A DNA stretch of 64,000 nt from Blastobasis lacticolella. Lineage: Eukaryota; Arthropoda; Insecta; Lepidoptera; Blastobasidae. A program made the translations under genes and the position numbers. A model generated the notes under the pieces. That model was not told the DNA's origin, searched no databases, and worked only from the letters and a program-made list of their open reading frames with translations. The stretch is from assembly GCA_905147135.1 (NCBI GenBank), contig LR990041.1, positions 23,977,712 to 24,041,711 of the forward strand, written 5' to 3'. Numbering within the stretch: the first letter of the stretch is position 1; each line of letters starts with the position of its first letter. Shown here one piece after another: positions 1 to 11,133 of the stretch.

Positions 1-294
1 ATTATAAAAATAATGTCAAAAGGTGTCGCTATAACTTTCAAAGTGCTATACCGTAAAGTTGCTGATTTACAGAAAGGACTCCAAAATTCTTTGATTACGG
101 CGAGCTGTACTACGGAGATACACACACGGAGACACCCACAGTGAATATTTGGAACTAAAGACATAGATATGTAATGTATTTTTATTATTAATCATTATAA
201 TTTTGAAATCCTAATGTATTTAAGCTTGACATACTTATATTGTAATAGACTTGTAATTTAACAATTATCAATAAAACATGAATGAATGAATGAA
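1..294 (+). repeat. 3' end of a retroposed element with TGAA-repeat tail
   Basis: A non-coding stretch ends in an AATAAA-type signal followed directly by repeats of ATGA. Non-LTR retrotransposons often end in such simple repeats. The 5' part lies outside the window, so the family cannot be named. Confidence 0.4.
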
Positions 295-352
295 TATTAC
301 CACGGTTAGTATCATTTTTTACCTCGATATTTCGACGCAGTTGCATACATTT

Positions 353-690
353 TAAGAGAGGTAGGGCATAGTGGGGTATCCCGTTCGAATTAAAGCCGAC
401 GGGAGAAGTACCTCCACCTTACAGAATACTGCAGCTAAACAATACTCTTTTAAATAGTAATGTGTTTCTGCCGGTGAGTAAGGTCTCCAGTGCTCCATGG
501 GATGGGGATTTGGGGAACCGTGACTTTGGCAGTGGAGGGGCATTTGCCTTTTTGCTGCCAGATCAACGTGTTATAGAGGTGGGCAACGCATTGGCGATAG
601 TCTTAGTGTTGCTAATGTCTATAGAAGTGGTGACTACTTCCCATCAGTTGGCCCGCTTACCTGTTTGCATACCAAATGTCATAAAAAAAA
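353..690 (+). repeat. Dispersed LINE-tail repeat, copy 1
   Basis: This stretch matches 47400-47715 on the opposite strand over most of its length, including the segments encoding HPMEHWRPYS and YLKEYCLAAVFC on the antisense frame. It ends in a 'ggcaacgcattgg...gttgct' block and an A-run, the arrangement seen at the 3' ends of the CR1-like LINEs elsewhere in the window. It is probably the 3' end of a related LINE family. Confidence 0.6.
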
Positions 691-699
691 ACGTTATGG

Positions 700-1044
700 T
701 CACGAGTAGACTGGTGCCGCTGTGTGAAGTCGCTCCTAAGGACAAACATATCTGTCCAACATCTTTTGGATTCGACAACTATCCTCATGTTGAATTCTCG
801 AACCAATACCATCGTTACTCGCTTGAGATTCACGACATACGCAACTGACCATGTCTTTACGCTAAACTAACCGTATTTTTAACGAAACGTAGCTGCCAGT
901 GCCTCTCCCGCTGCCGGAGAAACCTCTGTTTTGTCTATCAGTGTGAGTGACGGGTCGGATGGTAGTCGCCCACGTACAAAATACCGTAAGATATAAGAGC
1001 ATCTATGGCAGCGATACATGGGCCAGTAAAATACTGCAAAGAAT
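700..1044. other. No recognisable feature
   Basis: I see no splice-bordered exon, RT motif or repeat shared with the rest of the window here. Confidence 0.4.
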
Positions 1045-1205
1045 GTATGGAGGTCCCGCGGGAGACCTAAGAAGCGATGGTTTGAAATTGCCGAGTAGTT
1101 ATGAGAGAAAACAGCTTACGAGGTTGGGATGCTTAAGATTGGGCAAAGTGAAGAAGAGAGAGCAGGAAAGCGGTCCCTGGCAAAAGCCGAAATTTGACCG
1201 CTCTG
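1045..1205 (+). pseudogene. RTE-type LINE ORF C-terminal remnant
   Basis: One frame reads RSRGRPKKRWFEIAE and is then stopped. The GRPKKRW motif close to the C-terminus is typical of RTE-type LINE proteins, and the same motif occurs at 30040-30284. It is a short, decayed fragment. Confidence 0.45.
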
Positions 1206-1329
1206 CCGCTTTAATCCTGTTGTTACCGTACTCTTACACACTGTCCTTTCTTTTATAGATGGACGTAATAATGTTGACGTGCCACGCGTCAAGTATGTGC
1301 CCCTGCGTTCCTAATGGCTAATCCCTGGG

Positions 1330-1400
1330 TTCCAATTCAATTCAATTCAATAAATTTATTTTGATAAACATAAATTTACACGTCAAATGTCATCAGATTC
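1330..1400 (-). repeat. Simple-repeat LINE tail (CAATT)n
   Basis: Read on the minus strand, AATAAATTTATTG is followed by repeats of AATTG, resembling the simple tail of a LINE. No coding remnant is attached on the side that should hold it. Confidence 0.3.
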
Positions 1401-2324
1401 TTGAGTAGTTCCCTTATTAATGTGTATTGTCTTTCTTCTCATTTTCCTGCAATCTGTGGGAGTGATTTCGTTAAAGAAGGCAGAAATCGGCGGTCAGCAA
1501 AACCTATATGGTACTTCCCGTAGATATAGAATATATTTTATTTGAAGCTAGGTCTTTTATCATAAGTAAAGAGAAATATCCTAAAATGGGCCATCAATGG
1601 AACACGCTGGGCATTATAGACAGTAATCGCTCATACACACCGGCAATTAAGATAGACATATCGTTTCTAAAAATATCAATATCGCAACGGTTTTGAAACA
1701 CTTGCAAGAAGCGCATTCCAAAGAATGGTCGTACGAAGTAGGCCAGGCGATCATATTTATGTGGCACCACAGCTCACGGCAAACATATCTCATAAATAAA
1801 TGTGGAACAGAAAATGAGAGTGTCAGTCTTTTATTCCACTTTTGTAAAGATGTATGGGTATCACGAAAGTCTAACTTGCCACTGTATCCTTTCCTGTTAT
1901 TCTAGACTTGAAGTCTAACCTAATATTAATACATTGTGAGTCTGAGGCCCTACGCTGAGACTCAGGGAGACTTGAGCAAAATGCTGAATGACTACTGCAG
2001 ACCACAAGACTTATATATACCAGCGTAGTCCAATATTCGCATTGTATTTGCTTCGGTAACAGTTGGAGGTGCTTCACTCGCAAGTGACAAAGGAACTTAA
2101 TTCGACAGACAGCTAACAAAAACGACTTACAGCATAAACAATGACAGGAATGCCATAATCTGTCAGCAATCTTAATACTAATTAGTCTTCATACTAATTA
2201 GTGACAAATAGATTGGCAATAGCAAACATTGATCTCCCGGTCAGAACTAATTTGTAAGTGATCACAGCGACAGTTGTGATGATTTAAATAGTCGTTTTTG
2301 TTACAATTTAATTAAATTGAACAG
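1401..2324. other. No recognisable feature
   Basis: AT-rich DNA. Short open frames near 1508-1905 have no splice borders, coding bias or family motif. Confidence 0.4.
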
Positions 2325-2329
2325 ATGAT

Positions 2330-2917
2330 TTATAATCAAAATCATATTAGCCAGAGGACGCCCACTGCTGGGCATAGAGAGACCTCCACAAAGACCGTTC
2401 TTATGCCTTCCGCATTCAGCTGGTACTTACAATCTTTACAAGGTCGTCAATCCATCTCCTGTGTCCATCTTGTCAAAGGCCAACCCACGTTGTGTCTTCC
2501 GGTACGTGGTCACCACTCAAGAACATTCCTACCCCATCGGCCTATGTGTCGTACCCACGGCCACTTAAGCACGGCAATCCTTCGAGAGATATCGGTGCGC
2601 TTAGTTCGCTTGCGGATGTCCTCACTTCTGATTCAATGGCACAATTAGACTATTACTACTACTAATCGAGCATATCACTTTCAATTGCCCTTTGGGTGAC
2701 AGTGAGCTTTCTTATAAGGCTTACAGTGTGCGGCCACGTCTGTCATCATCACTGGTACCTCTTGAGGTAAATAATAGGTAATTGAGACGACAATATATGG
2801 CTTAGTTATTCGAACGCTGCCCAACCGAGTATGATTCGTTGATTGACCTCTTTCTCGAAATTTGACTAACCTAGCCGGACTATTTGTCCTAGGTATGTAT
2901 AGTCTAGATAAGGTGGT
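2330..2917 (-). pseudogene. BovB/RTE LINE 3' fragment
   Basis: On the minus strand this is a diverged copy of the 3' part of the BovB-type element at 58745-60235. Shared landmarks are the 'cccactgctgggcat' block at the 3' end, 'cggtacgtggtc', the 'gtgagctttcttataaggc' block and 'attgacctctttctcgaaa'. A short TACTACTAC insertion interrupts it near 2650. No open frame survives. Confidence 0.7.
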
Positions 2918-2929
2918 CTAATTAAACGC

Positions 2930-3470
2930 CTAACTTCGAAAAGGGCTCAATACAGGAAACTATTTTAGCGGTCCTTTCATGTGCAAGTGAGGGGTCGAAT
3001 AAAGTTTACTACATTCTTGAATAAAGCCGTGAGTGACTTTATTAGGAAGATTATAATGGCGATGATATGGATAAAGCCTTACGTCAAGCCGATACTGATC
3101 TGTCTTCTTTATAATCTTTGTGTTATTTCAAAATAGGTATAGAGGTCACAGATATGACTCGAGATGTGTACAAATGTTTGTACAAAGATATTTTCCAAAT
3201 CACTTTGGAACTGAAATATTTGGACACATATTTACAAATAGGATCCCAGACATAGTTCCCAGGCATCTTTGTATACAGGGACACATGTCTATGACCGACA
3301 TAACAGTAATGAATAAAAATCAGAAGCTGAATATAAAACCAAAAGGAGACACGTCTCTCCTATAACAAAACAAAAACTTATTCTAAAAAGAATCGGTACA
3401 AGACATATTCAATTTTTATCACTGAAAAAGTGCATACAATCATCAAAATATAAGTTTTTCGGCTTCGTAT
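2930..3470. other. No recognisable feature
   Basis: Non-coding AT-rich DNA; no shared repeat or motif noticed. Confidence 0.35.
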
Positions 3471-3478
3471 ATATGGTC

Positions 3479-3590
3479 TGCAGGTCTTGGCAGGGTCTAC
3501 TGCAGTCTTTTGCAGGGCTTAGGACCTCTCCCACGAAAGTGGAGGTTATTGCCACAATCTCCACGCTCTGCTCTTGCTCTTCAATAACAA
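3479..3590 (+). repeat. Dispersed repeat 'C' fragment
   Basis: The core 'aaagtggaggttattgcc' and 'acaatctccacgct' recurs at 26390-26470 and 35160-35230. This copy is short and is followed by the small inverted-repeat element at 3647. Confidence 0.55.
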
Positions 3591-3646
3591 CGATTCATTT
3601 TAAGTTGAATACGTATATTTTTGGAAGCTTAAATAACATGCTCAGT

Positions 3647-3792
3647 GGCCCTAGCACAAGTGTGTCCGCGCCAAAGCTCGCGCCGCGAGAGAGCGTTTGT
3701 CTCTTTCTCCCAATACTAAGACGAAAGAGATAACAATACCTGTGTCGCGCTTTTTCTCGCTTATCGCGCGCGAGAGCAACTTGTGCTAGGCC
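3647..3792. mobile_element. Small MITE-like element with terminal inverted repeats
   Basis: The left end CCTAGCACAAGT and the right end ACTTGTGCTAGG are inverted repeats about 145 bp apart. The interior is GC-rich (GCGCGAGAG-type motifs) and partly palindromic, unlike the AT-rich flanks. No coding capacity. The size and structure fit a MITE; superfamily unknown. Confidence 0.5.
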
Positions 3793-4088
3793 TACAGATT
3801 TGAATACAAAAGCGATTTGGCAAGTTACATTTGAATTTCGTGCATGGTCTTACATAGGCGGTAGCGCCGCCTATCTTTGCCGCGCCGACAAACAGAAATC
3901 ATGCATATCTACCTGTCCCTACGGAAAAAAGGCGTAACGATTTTGTACTAGGATGCTGTGCTTAAATCGACCGCTCGCGCATCAAAGTGAAAGGTCGCGC
4001 GCACTTCACCGGACACTGTGACAATAGTTACATTACCTATGTAATATAATTATAGCTAGTATGAAGTACGTAACGTAGACGCGGAACA

Positions 4089-4676
4089 ATGACGGAAAAA
4101 CTATTTATTAACGAGTTCTTGACATTTTGTCAGAATAAAATAGAAATAATGGACGAGTTGAGCATTGTGCAAATATGTGCATCAAATTTTTGTGATGAAG
4201 AAATTGAGACTGGAAAAGCACTACTTTTCGACCATCTTTCCGCGGAAGGACTTAAGCTGATTCACCGAAAGGGTGAGGACAAGCGGAAGAAAAATATAAA
4301 AGACGTGATCAAGGTATTTAAGGAGACCAAGCCTGAAGTGCAGCCCACATACGTCGCAAAGGACCTAAACCGCCTCCCCCCGGTATCATTCGACCATGTG
4401 GACGTGACTCGGTTGCTTAAAGATATAATTATACTTAAGCAAGAGCTTCAAAATTTACGCCGAGACACATTAAATAAATCCGACATGGACAACTTCAAGT
4501 CCAGTATAGTGTCGGAGGTACATTCACTTTTTAATGTGCCCTCAATGCTGTCTACTAAAACAGTCAGCGACGTAAACAAAGCGCCACCGCAACCGATACA
4601 AAAAACTCAACGAACAGCTGACAAGAGCCGATCCGGCGAAATGCCCGGTGACCGGGTGGAATGCCCACGTCAGTGA
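4089..4676 (+). pseudogene. LINE ORF1-like protein, C-terminally truncated
   Basis: A 195-residue frame starts at ATG. It contains QICASNF near residue 29, a helical Lys-rich middle and a KDLNRLPPVSFDHVD segment near residue 90, followed by a likely coiled coil (LLKDIIILKQELQNLRRD). This arrangement is familiar from first open frames of insect LINEs. The last residues come from a different region because of the deletion that fuses it to the RT part, so the nucleic-acid-binding C-terminal part is absent. Confidence 0.55.
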
Positions 4677-6437
4677 CAGCCATCAGACTGCTAGGCTGCA
4701 TTATGAATGCTGGCTCCTGGCCGGTAAGCCATCCACAGGCGATATTTACGATGCGATGATAGAAACGCGAAAAAAGTTTAAAAATAAATTAAAATGGTGT
4801 ATTCGGAACGAGGACTCAATAAAATTAGATATTTTGGCAATGTATAGAAACAACAAAAATTTCCCCAAATTTTGGAATGCCACAAAAAAGTTACAACCAA
4901 AAAGAAGTTTACCTGTCACTGTGGATGGTTTGCAGGACCCCGGGGGCATAGCAGACCTGTTTGCAACAAAATTTAAAATTTGTCCTATGACTTTGTCGCG
5001 ACAAGTGCCGTCATATTTGCACGGAAACATTAATGGACCGGGAATACAGTTTAGAGTGGGAGATGTGGCCAAAGCCGTTCGAGAGATGAAGAGGGGCAAG
5101 TCACCGGGTCATGATGATTTATCCATAGAGCACCTACAGCACGCTGGTGAATTACTGTGGTCCAAGATGTGTGTCTTGTATAATTTGTGTATGGAGCACA
5201 CATACCTACCGGACGCTCTAATGAAAACGATTGTGGTGCCGATCATCAAATCCAAAACAGGTGATCTTGGTTCGTCAAACAACTACAGACCCATCTCTTT
5301 AGGCACCGTTATAGGTAAGGTGTTCGAACGGCTGTTGCAGCCCGAACTGCTGAGAAATATAAGGATAGATGAGGCTCAGTTTGGGTTCCGTCCCGGTGTC
5401 TCAACGGACTCTGCAGTGGTAAGTCTCAAGCACACAGTAGACTATTACGTCAGTCGTGATACGTCGGTTTATGCTTGTTTCTTGGATCTGAGCCGGGCGT
5501 TTGACCTCGTGAATTATGATATTCTCTGGGGAAAACTGCTCGGCTCAGGAGTCCCCAAACAGATTGTTGGGCTGTTGAGGCACTGGTACGGAGGCCAAAC
5601 GAACCACGTGAGATGGGGTGACTCGACTTCTAGTGCATATATACTAGAGTGCGGGGTTCGCCAAGGAGGGTTGACGTCTCCGGATCTTTTCAACGCCTAT
5701 GTCAATATCTGATTGGTGAACTGAGGAGCACCGGAATCGGTTGTCACATTGATGGCGTCTGTGTTAATAATCTAAGTTACGCAGACGACATGGTGCTCCT
5801 TAGTCCATCGATCAGCGGGCTGAGGAAGCTGCTTTCAGTCTGTGAGAATTATGCAAATTCGCACGGACTGAAATATAATGTTCTTAAGACCGAAATGTTA
5901 GTATTTAGGGCGGGAAAAGGTCCGGAGACAATACCTCAGGTATATTTGAATGGATCGGCGGTTCGGGTTGTAACCAGTTTAAAGTACCTTGGCCACATTG
6001 TGACTGATAGCTGCAAGGACGACCAAGACATGGAACGTGAGAGACGGGCATTGTCGGTTCGATGTAACATGCTCGCGCGCAGATTCGCTAAATGCAGTAA
6101 AGATGTGAAAACCACTCTCTTCAGGGCTTTCTGTCAATGTTTTTACACATGTCAGCTTTGGTACCGGTACAAGAGAGGGTCTTTCAGTACCATACGGGTG
6201 CAGTATAATGACGCATACCGCATCCTTATGAAGTTACCAAGATACTGCAGCGCGTCGGGTATGTTCGCCGAGGCGGGAATGCCTGACTTCTTTGCTATTA
6301 TCAGGGCTCGTATATCTTCCTTCTGGGATAGATTGCGCAACTCGGGTAATAGCATTCTGCAGCTCGTAACACGGGACACAACAAGTCCCATCATTAAACA
6401 CTGGACATCCGTACACCGGGACGCTAATAAGAAATAA
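4640..6437 (+). pseudogene. Reverse transcriptase (LINE ORF2 without endonuclease)
   Basis: The frame opens with GWNAHVSDSHQTAR, the linker that follows the endonuclease in related elements, and continues through RT motifs: NNYRPISLGTVIGK, FGFRPGVSTDSA, FLDLSRAFD, RQGGLTSPDLFN, then after a one-base frameshift near 5709 YADDMVLLSP and LKYLGH. The C-terminal region (ERERRALSVRCNMLARRFA) is intact to a stop at 6437. Apart from the single frameshift the RT is well preserved, which suggests recent activity, probably helped by other copies because the endonuclease is missing. Confidence 0.75.
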
Positions 6438-6746
6438 TACGTACTATTTCTTATTGAGTAGTTCTTCGTAGATGACGATATTGACGACATTTTAATTTTA
6501 ATGATTTATTTTATACAATTTTAATTTTTATCCTTTATTTTTATAATTATTGTATTGTATTTTACTAATCTTATAATACTAATTTTATCTTGTAGTATGT
6601 TATGTTATAAGTACTATTGTACCACATGGCTTTTTTGGCTGAAATAAAGAACTTATTATTATTATTATTATATATTATTAAATGAAACATTATTTAATCC
6701 CCAAGCAAATAAAACACCTAGACCTACATTACCAACGCAGAGGACT

Positions 6747-6877
6747 ATGGACAATCGCGGCAACCGTATTGTGACAACGACAATAAAAAGAGACATGGAG
6801 ACACCAATCACGACTCCAGACCCGGGACTGCTTGAATGGAAATGGAGTCGAGGGGATCAATTCAACACATCAGACAG
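6747..6877 (+). CDS. Unrecognised host gene A, exon 1 (with start codon)
   Basis: ATG at 6747 has A at -3 and G at +4. The frame MDNRGNRIVTTTIKRDM...WSRGDQF stays open to a donor (cagacag|gtcagt), ending in phase 2. Exon 2 begins with exactly the one base needed, so the split codon becomes AGC. The four exons together give 687 coding bases including stop, i.e. 228 residues. No domain is recognised; the product is soluble-looking, without signal peptide or membrane segment. The frame is also open upstream of the ATG, so a longer N-terminus from an earlier exon cannot be excluded. Exon borders are my inference from splice motifs and phase agreement. Confidence 0.6.
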
Positions 6878-7365
6878 GTCAGTTTATTATAAACAGCAGT
6901 ACAAAAATTAAAAACCCCGACTACTGTTAAAAACTGAAAACATAAAATTATTTTAAGTATATATGTTAAGTGGTATTTTTTTGTTTCGATTTAAGTATTT
7001 TGACTCAAGTTTGGTATAGTCCTTTATTTATCGATCATAAAGCAATTTTAATACATGTCACGTTAAAATAATGTCAAAAATACAACTGTCAACATAAAGT
7101 AATTCACGATCATGCTTCGTCCACAATGATTGGAATAAGTTGTATAGTGGTACCACGACTTCAGGTTAAATTAACAGTTTGCGAAACAATGAGTAAACTA
7201 AATTTATTTTATTGGCAATAATAAACAATATAGAGAAAATATAACTCGACGCTATTGAGTATTTTATAACCATAATTAGCCGCCTTAGTTATTGTACACC
7301 ATTTAAAACAGAAGATAATAATTAATCCAATTTCAGTAAGGTTAAAAGGATTTTTGCGTTCACAG

Positions 7366-7487
7366 CGACAAGCTCAAGATATATGCAAACGAGTTTGTCA
7401 CCGACGCGTACTGGAAGTGCCGGCAGACGGACGGTTTGCGAGATTATTATTCAAGCTATATATCGTTCCAAGTTGGCTACGTGATAG
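7366..7487 (+). CDS. Unrecognised host gene A, exon 2
   Basis: The acceptor is tttttgcgttcacag and the donor gtgatag|gtatgt. The exon has one base completing the codon from exon 1 and ends in phase 1. The peptide begins DKLKIYANEFVTDAYWKCRQ and ends in an aromatic-rich YYSSYISFQVGYVI. The reading frame uses mixed codons (gtc acc gac gcg tac tgg), unlike the AT-rich surroundings. The intron to exon 3 holds a SINE (7994-8248). Confidence 0.65.
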
Positions 7488-7993
7488 GTATGTTCATAAT
7501 ATTTAAAAAATATAAAAATACTACACATACAATTACTTCTTGCACGCACCTACATCGCACATATCACATAAGTTGTCGAACACTGTCTTATAAGATACAG
7601 AACAGATTCCTTAGTATAGGAGACAGGGCTGTCAAATCTTGCCTTACTACTGTTACTTTTAGCCGCTGTTTGATTTGAGAAATCCATAAATATTCATCTA
7701 AGCAATGCTCACATACTTTTTCTCAAAGCGCTTCTAGCTAGGTTTTTCTCAAACTGTACCTGAGTTTCATTTATACGTTCCATGCATGGATGGTGCAAAG
7801 AACCGGTATTTTAACCGGTTTTGCATTTAATTATAATTTTTATTATTGTTGAAATTAAATTAAATATTTTATTATTATGAATCTTGTTAAAAAGTATAAA
7901 AATATCCAAAAAATACAAACTGGTATTTTTTTTAAATAACCTTAAATGATAAACTCAAATTAAGAAAATAAGAAAAGAGAAAATGGCGAAGTC

Positions 7994-8248
7994 AATCAAT
8001 CAATCAATATTTGTGGACAAATTCACACAGCGCTATCTAGCCCCAAACTAAGCAAAGCTTGTGCTATGGGTGCTAAATAACTGATAATATACTGAAACAC
8101 TTTTAAATACATACCTATTATACATAGAACACCCAGACCCGTAACAGAAATTAAAATTCATCATTTAAATTTCTGCCCGGCTGGGAATTGAACCCGGGAC
8201 CTCTAGCGTGGCAGACCGGCATGCTGACCACTGAACCACTCAGGTCGT
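7994..8248 (-). repeat. tRNA-derived SINE, family A
   Basis: On the minus strand it starts with GACGACCTGAGTGGTTCAGTG, carries a B-box-like GGTTCAATTCC and a body ending 'agatagcgctgtgtgaatttg', then a tail of ATTG repeats. Further copies are at 9461, 32894 and 49351. The head is tRNA-like, as in polymerase III transcribed SINEs. It lies in intron 2 of gene A. Confidence 0.8.
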
Positions 8249-8652
8249 CAGGTATATTAATACATGATTACTAGTATTTACTAGTAGTTTAATAATACAA
8301 GAAATCGTAGAAGGTTCAGTGGTAGCGGTTTAGAAGATCAAAGGGCTGCGCCACGATTCGGAGACAAGTGGCGTGCGCCGAGCGGCCTTACTGGTTCCAA
8401 AGCTTATGTTTAGTTGAACTCCATACATATTCGATTTGGTGGAGCCCGGGTCTGGCCTCGCTATCAACTCGTGCAATCGCAATCGCGTCTGATGCGTCAT
8501 GACCAACGTGGGTCATCATAAGTATTAACTGCACGTTCTGTCTGTTCCAGGGCTGATTCGCGAAAAATTCAGACGACTTATGGCTTTCTACAGGCAACTA
8601 ATGTCGCGACAAACCCGAAGAACTAAGTTATTGGGCCCAACTTTGTATGCAG

Positions 8653-8847
8653 TACAACCTTACTATTATTTCTATATTTTTGACCACATACACACACTTG
8701 GGATGGATATTGAGAAACTTATTGATTTATTAGACGAAACCCCTGAAGAGCTGCTGATCGACGTCTTCACGGAAGGTTATAAACCAAATGTGGCGAGGGG
8801 AGCAAACGAAACTGAACAATCGGACAAAACTACGACGGTGAATAGAA
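8653..8847 (+). CDS. Unrecognised host gene A, exon 3
   Basis: The acceptor is aactttgtatgcag and the donor aatagaa|gtgcgt; both borders are phase 1 (195 bp). Joined to exon 2 the peptide continues VQPYYYFYIFDHIHTLGMDI and then an acidic, helical EKLIDLLDETPEELL. An alternative would be a separate gene starting at the ATG at 8703, but exact phase agreement with exon 2 and the continuous aromatic stretch favour one transcript. Confidence 0.6.
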
Positions 8848-9183
8848 GTGCGTATGCTATATTTATTGTTATTTATAACTGAGTAACTGTGAAGAGCAAT
8901 TAATAAAATAAAAATCTGATAAATTGCGAGTCATACTGTTTCATGCCGGTTTTATTTTATTGACACAAAATTAAATAATTGTTAGGTAAAATTCAATTCA
9001 ACGTTCAAAACTGTACTCACTCACCTTAGGATGTAGTGTGCAATGCAATTATGTAAAATAATATCCAAGTTGCTGTCCAAAAATCCGGCCTCATAAAGTA
9101 CCGAGATTTAAAATTTGACCAAGTTTTGGTCACGATTGTTGTTAAAACCATTCGATCGATTCCAATATTTGATTATATTTCAG

Positions 9184-9422
9184 GAAGAAAGACGCTAAGA
9201 AGCGATATATCAGATATGTCTGTTGAAATAGATTTGTCAAAAATTAAAAGCTTTAAAGAACAAGAAAAGCAAAAGATGTTACTAAGACAACAATACCTTA
9301 TGGCTAAGAAAACGCAGCCTTTGCACTCTTCAACTCAGAAAAACCCATTTAAGAACCAATGGCCACACAACGAGGATTGGGATGAAATTGTCGAGCAATC
9401 AAAAAATTATGGAAATTATTAA
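9184..9422 (+). CDS. Unrecognised host gene A, last exon
   Basis: The acceptor is ttgattatatttcag. Two bases complete an Arg codon with the last base of exon 3. The peptide is charged and probably helical (SFKEQEKQKMLLRQQYLMAKK) and ends WDEIVEQSKNYGNY before TAA. No poly(A) signal lies between the stop and the SINE that starts at 9461; the first AATAAA follows the SINE, near 9701. Confidence 0.65.
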
Positions 9423-9460
9423 TTGTTTATTGAGCTTTAAGAGAATTCTGTTATTTTTTT

Positions 9461-9692
9461 GACGACCTGAGTGGTTTAACGGTCTGCCACGCAAGAGGTC
9501 CCGGGTTCGATTCCCGGCCCGGCAGAAATTGAAATGATGAATTTTAATTTTTGCTACGTGTCTGGGTGTTCTATGTATAATAAGTATGTATTTAAGTAAT
9601 ATATCAGTTATCTAGCACCCATAGTATAAGCTTTGCTTAGTTTGGACCTAGATGGCGCTGTGTGAATTTGTCCAAGATTTTTTTTTTTTTGT
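9461..9692 (+). repeat. tRNA-derived SINE, family A, in the 3' region of gene A
   Basis: It starts GACGACCTGAGTGG, has B box GGTTCGATTCC, the family body and a T-rich end. It begins only 39 bases after the stop codon of gene A and precedes the first AATAAA, so it is probably part of that gene's 3' UTR. Confidence 0.8.
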
Positions 9693-9719
9693 ATTTTTAA
9701 AAATAAACATTGTTTAGTA

Positions 9720-10030
9720 TAATTTCAGTTTTCATTTTATTTTCACGTGTTTTCAATTTCAATTTGTTGTTGCATTATGCTCGTGTACAACTCTCGACGA
9801 CTCAACGTCTCTGTGCGAGCGTGACGCATTCATATTTACGTTGGAGCAGCAGAGACAGGTAGTAACAGGTCAATGTACGAATTTGATTCTAGTGAACGTC
9901 TTTGCTTTAGTATTATAGTAGTAAACATACACTTACTAAAGTAAATCATTACGTTTTTTCGTACGAAATTTAAGACATAAAGGAAACAACTGTTAACTAC
10001 TTGTTGCAAAGATAGAGAATCAATTTTTAC
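9720..10030. other. No recognisable feature
   Basis: Non-coding AT-rich DNA after the probable poly(A) site of gene A. Confidence 0.35.
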
Positions 10031-10032
10031 AT

Positions 10033-10230
10033 AGTATAAAACAAAGTCGCTTCCCGCCGTCTGTCACTATGTATGTATGTATGTACGCATAGATATTTTA
10101 AACTGTGCAACGGATTTTAAAGCAGTTTTCAACAATTGATAGAGTGAATCAAAAGGAAGGTTTACAAGCAATAAAAAAAAGGGTTGGTACGGATAAAGTA
10201 GGTGTAAGCGAACGAAGTCTCGCCGAGTCC
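10033..10230 (+). repeat. Dispersed repeat with TATG microsatellite
   Basis: The sequence 'cttcccgccgtctgtc' is followed by a TATG run and 'gcaacggattttaaagc', then 'gatagagtgaatcaaaaggaa'. I recognise this as a repeat common in insect genomes; it is not repeated in this window. No coding capacity. Confidence 0.4.
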
Positions 10231-11133
10231 ACCAGTTTGTTAATAATTTAAAAAACACTATTAATAACATAGGATACACACAACATATTTATTTTATTTC
10301 ATTAGGAAAACTTACAGCAACAATAAACATTTAATATACTTAATAATAAGGATTCATTAGCTATTAATAACACCATTTTCGACATTATATATTGTTACAG
10401 TAAAAATATACACAAAGTACATACAAAATACTTCTTAAAAATTAAATAAGTCGTTCGCACCGTTGATCCCTGGAAAGGTGCCCAGAAAGCTGGATGTGTT
10501 ACCTCATTGGATAGCGATGCTAATCCGTTGCCCGAGGAACGAACCAGCTCTCTGGCCACCAGTGAACTTTCATGCACCAGGGCCCTACGGTCACAAAGTT
10601 TCCACCACAAACTGAAATACGAAGCCTTGCGCTAGACGTTTGTATTTCCTCCACACAAGATCTATCGCAAGAGAGGACGCAGTCACAGATGTAAAAATAA
10701 CTTTATTTCCTGCAGGCAATACCATCACTCACAATACACGAACCTATATTAAAATCTTTGTACGATTTAATTCTTTTTAATATATGAAAATTAAACGCTA
10801 TGAGACCTACAATAACTTAGATAATATTGTTACTCTAATACTCTAAGCTCCTGCCTGATGACAAATATTAACAATTTCTAGAATACTATAATTTTAGTAA
10901 CATTCATATGATATAACTGTCGATAAATATTCAAACACATTTATTCGAATACTTATTTTGTTTTATATTAGCTGAGATAACGTTCAACATTTCGAAAATT
11001 ATTTTAAATAGCAATATTTTCTTATAATGTTTAAAAAGTACACTCACCGGCACAAAACGTTGTCCAAGTGCTTAACGATTTGTCTACAAACCAAGTGTTA
11101 TTTATGAGATGTCTTGATGCGAATAGGTTTTTG
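10231..11133. other. No gene recognised; possible repeat at 10450-10620
   Basis: A GC-richer block at 10450-10620 looks like repeat DNA but has no partner in the window. The rest is AT-rich with no exon signals that hold together. Confidence 0.35.

Larger units (their letters stand above)
4089..6672 (+). mobile_element. Non-LTR retrotransposon with internal deletion
   Basis: One element runs from an ORF1-like frame through RT to a 3' UTR that ends with GAAATAAAG and an ATT-repeat tail. The endonuclease domain that normally precedes RT in such elements is missing: ORF1 runs directly into the linker before RT near 4640. The clade is not certain. Older copies of the same RT family are at 14600-15330 (+) and about 22911-22975 (-). 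It ends only 75 bp before the first coding exon of the gene at 6747. Confidence 0.75.
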
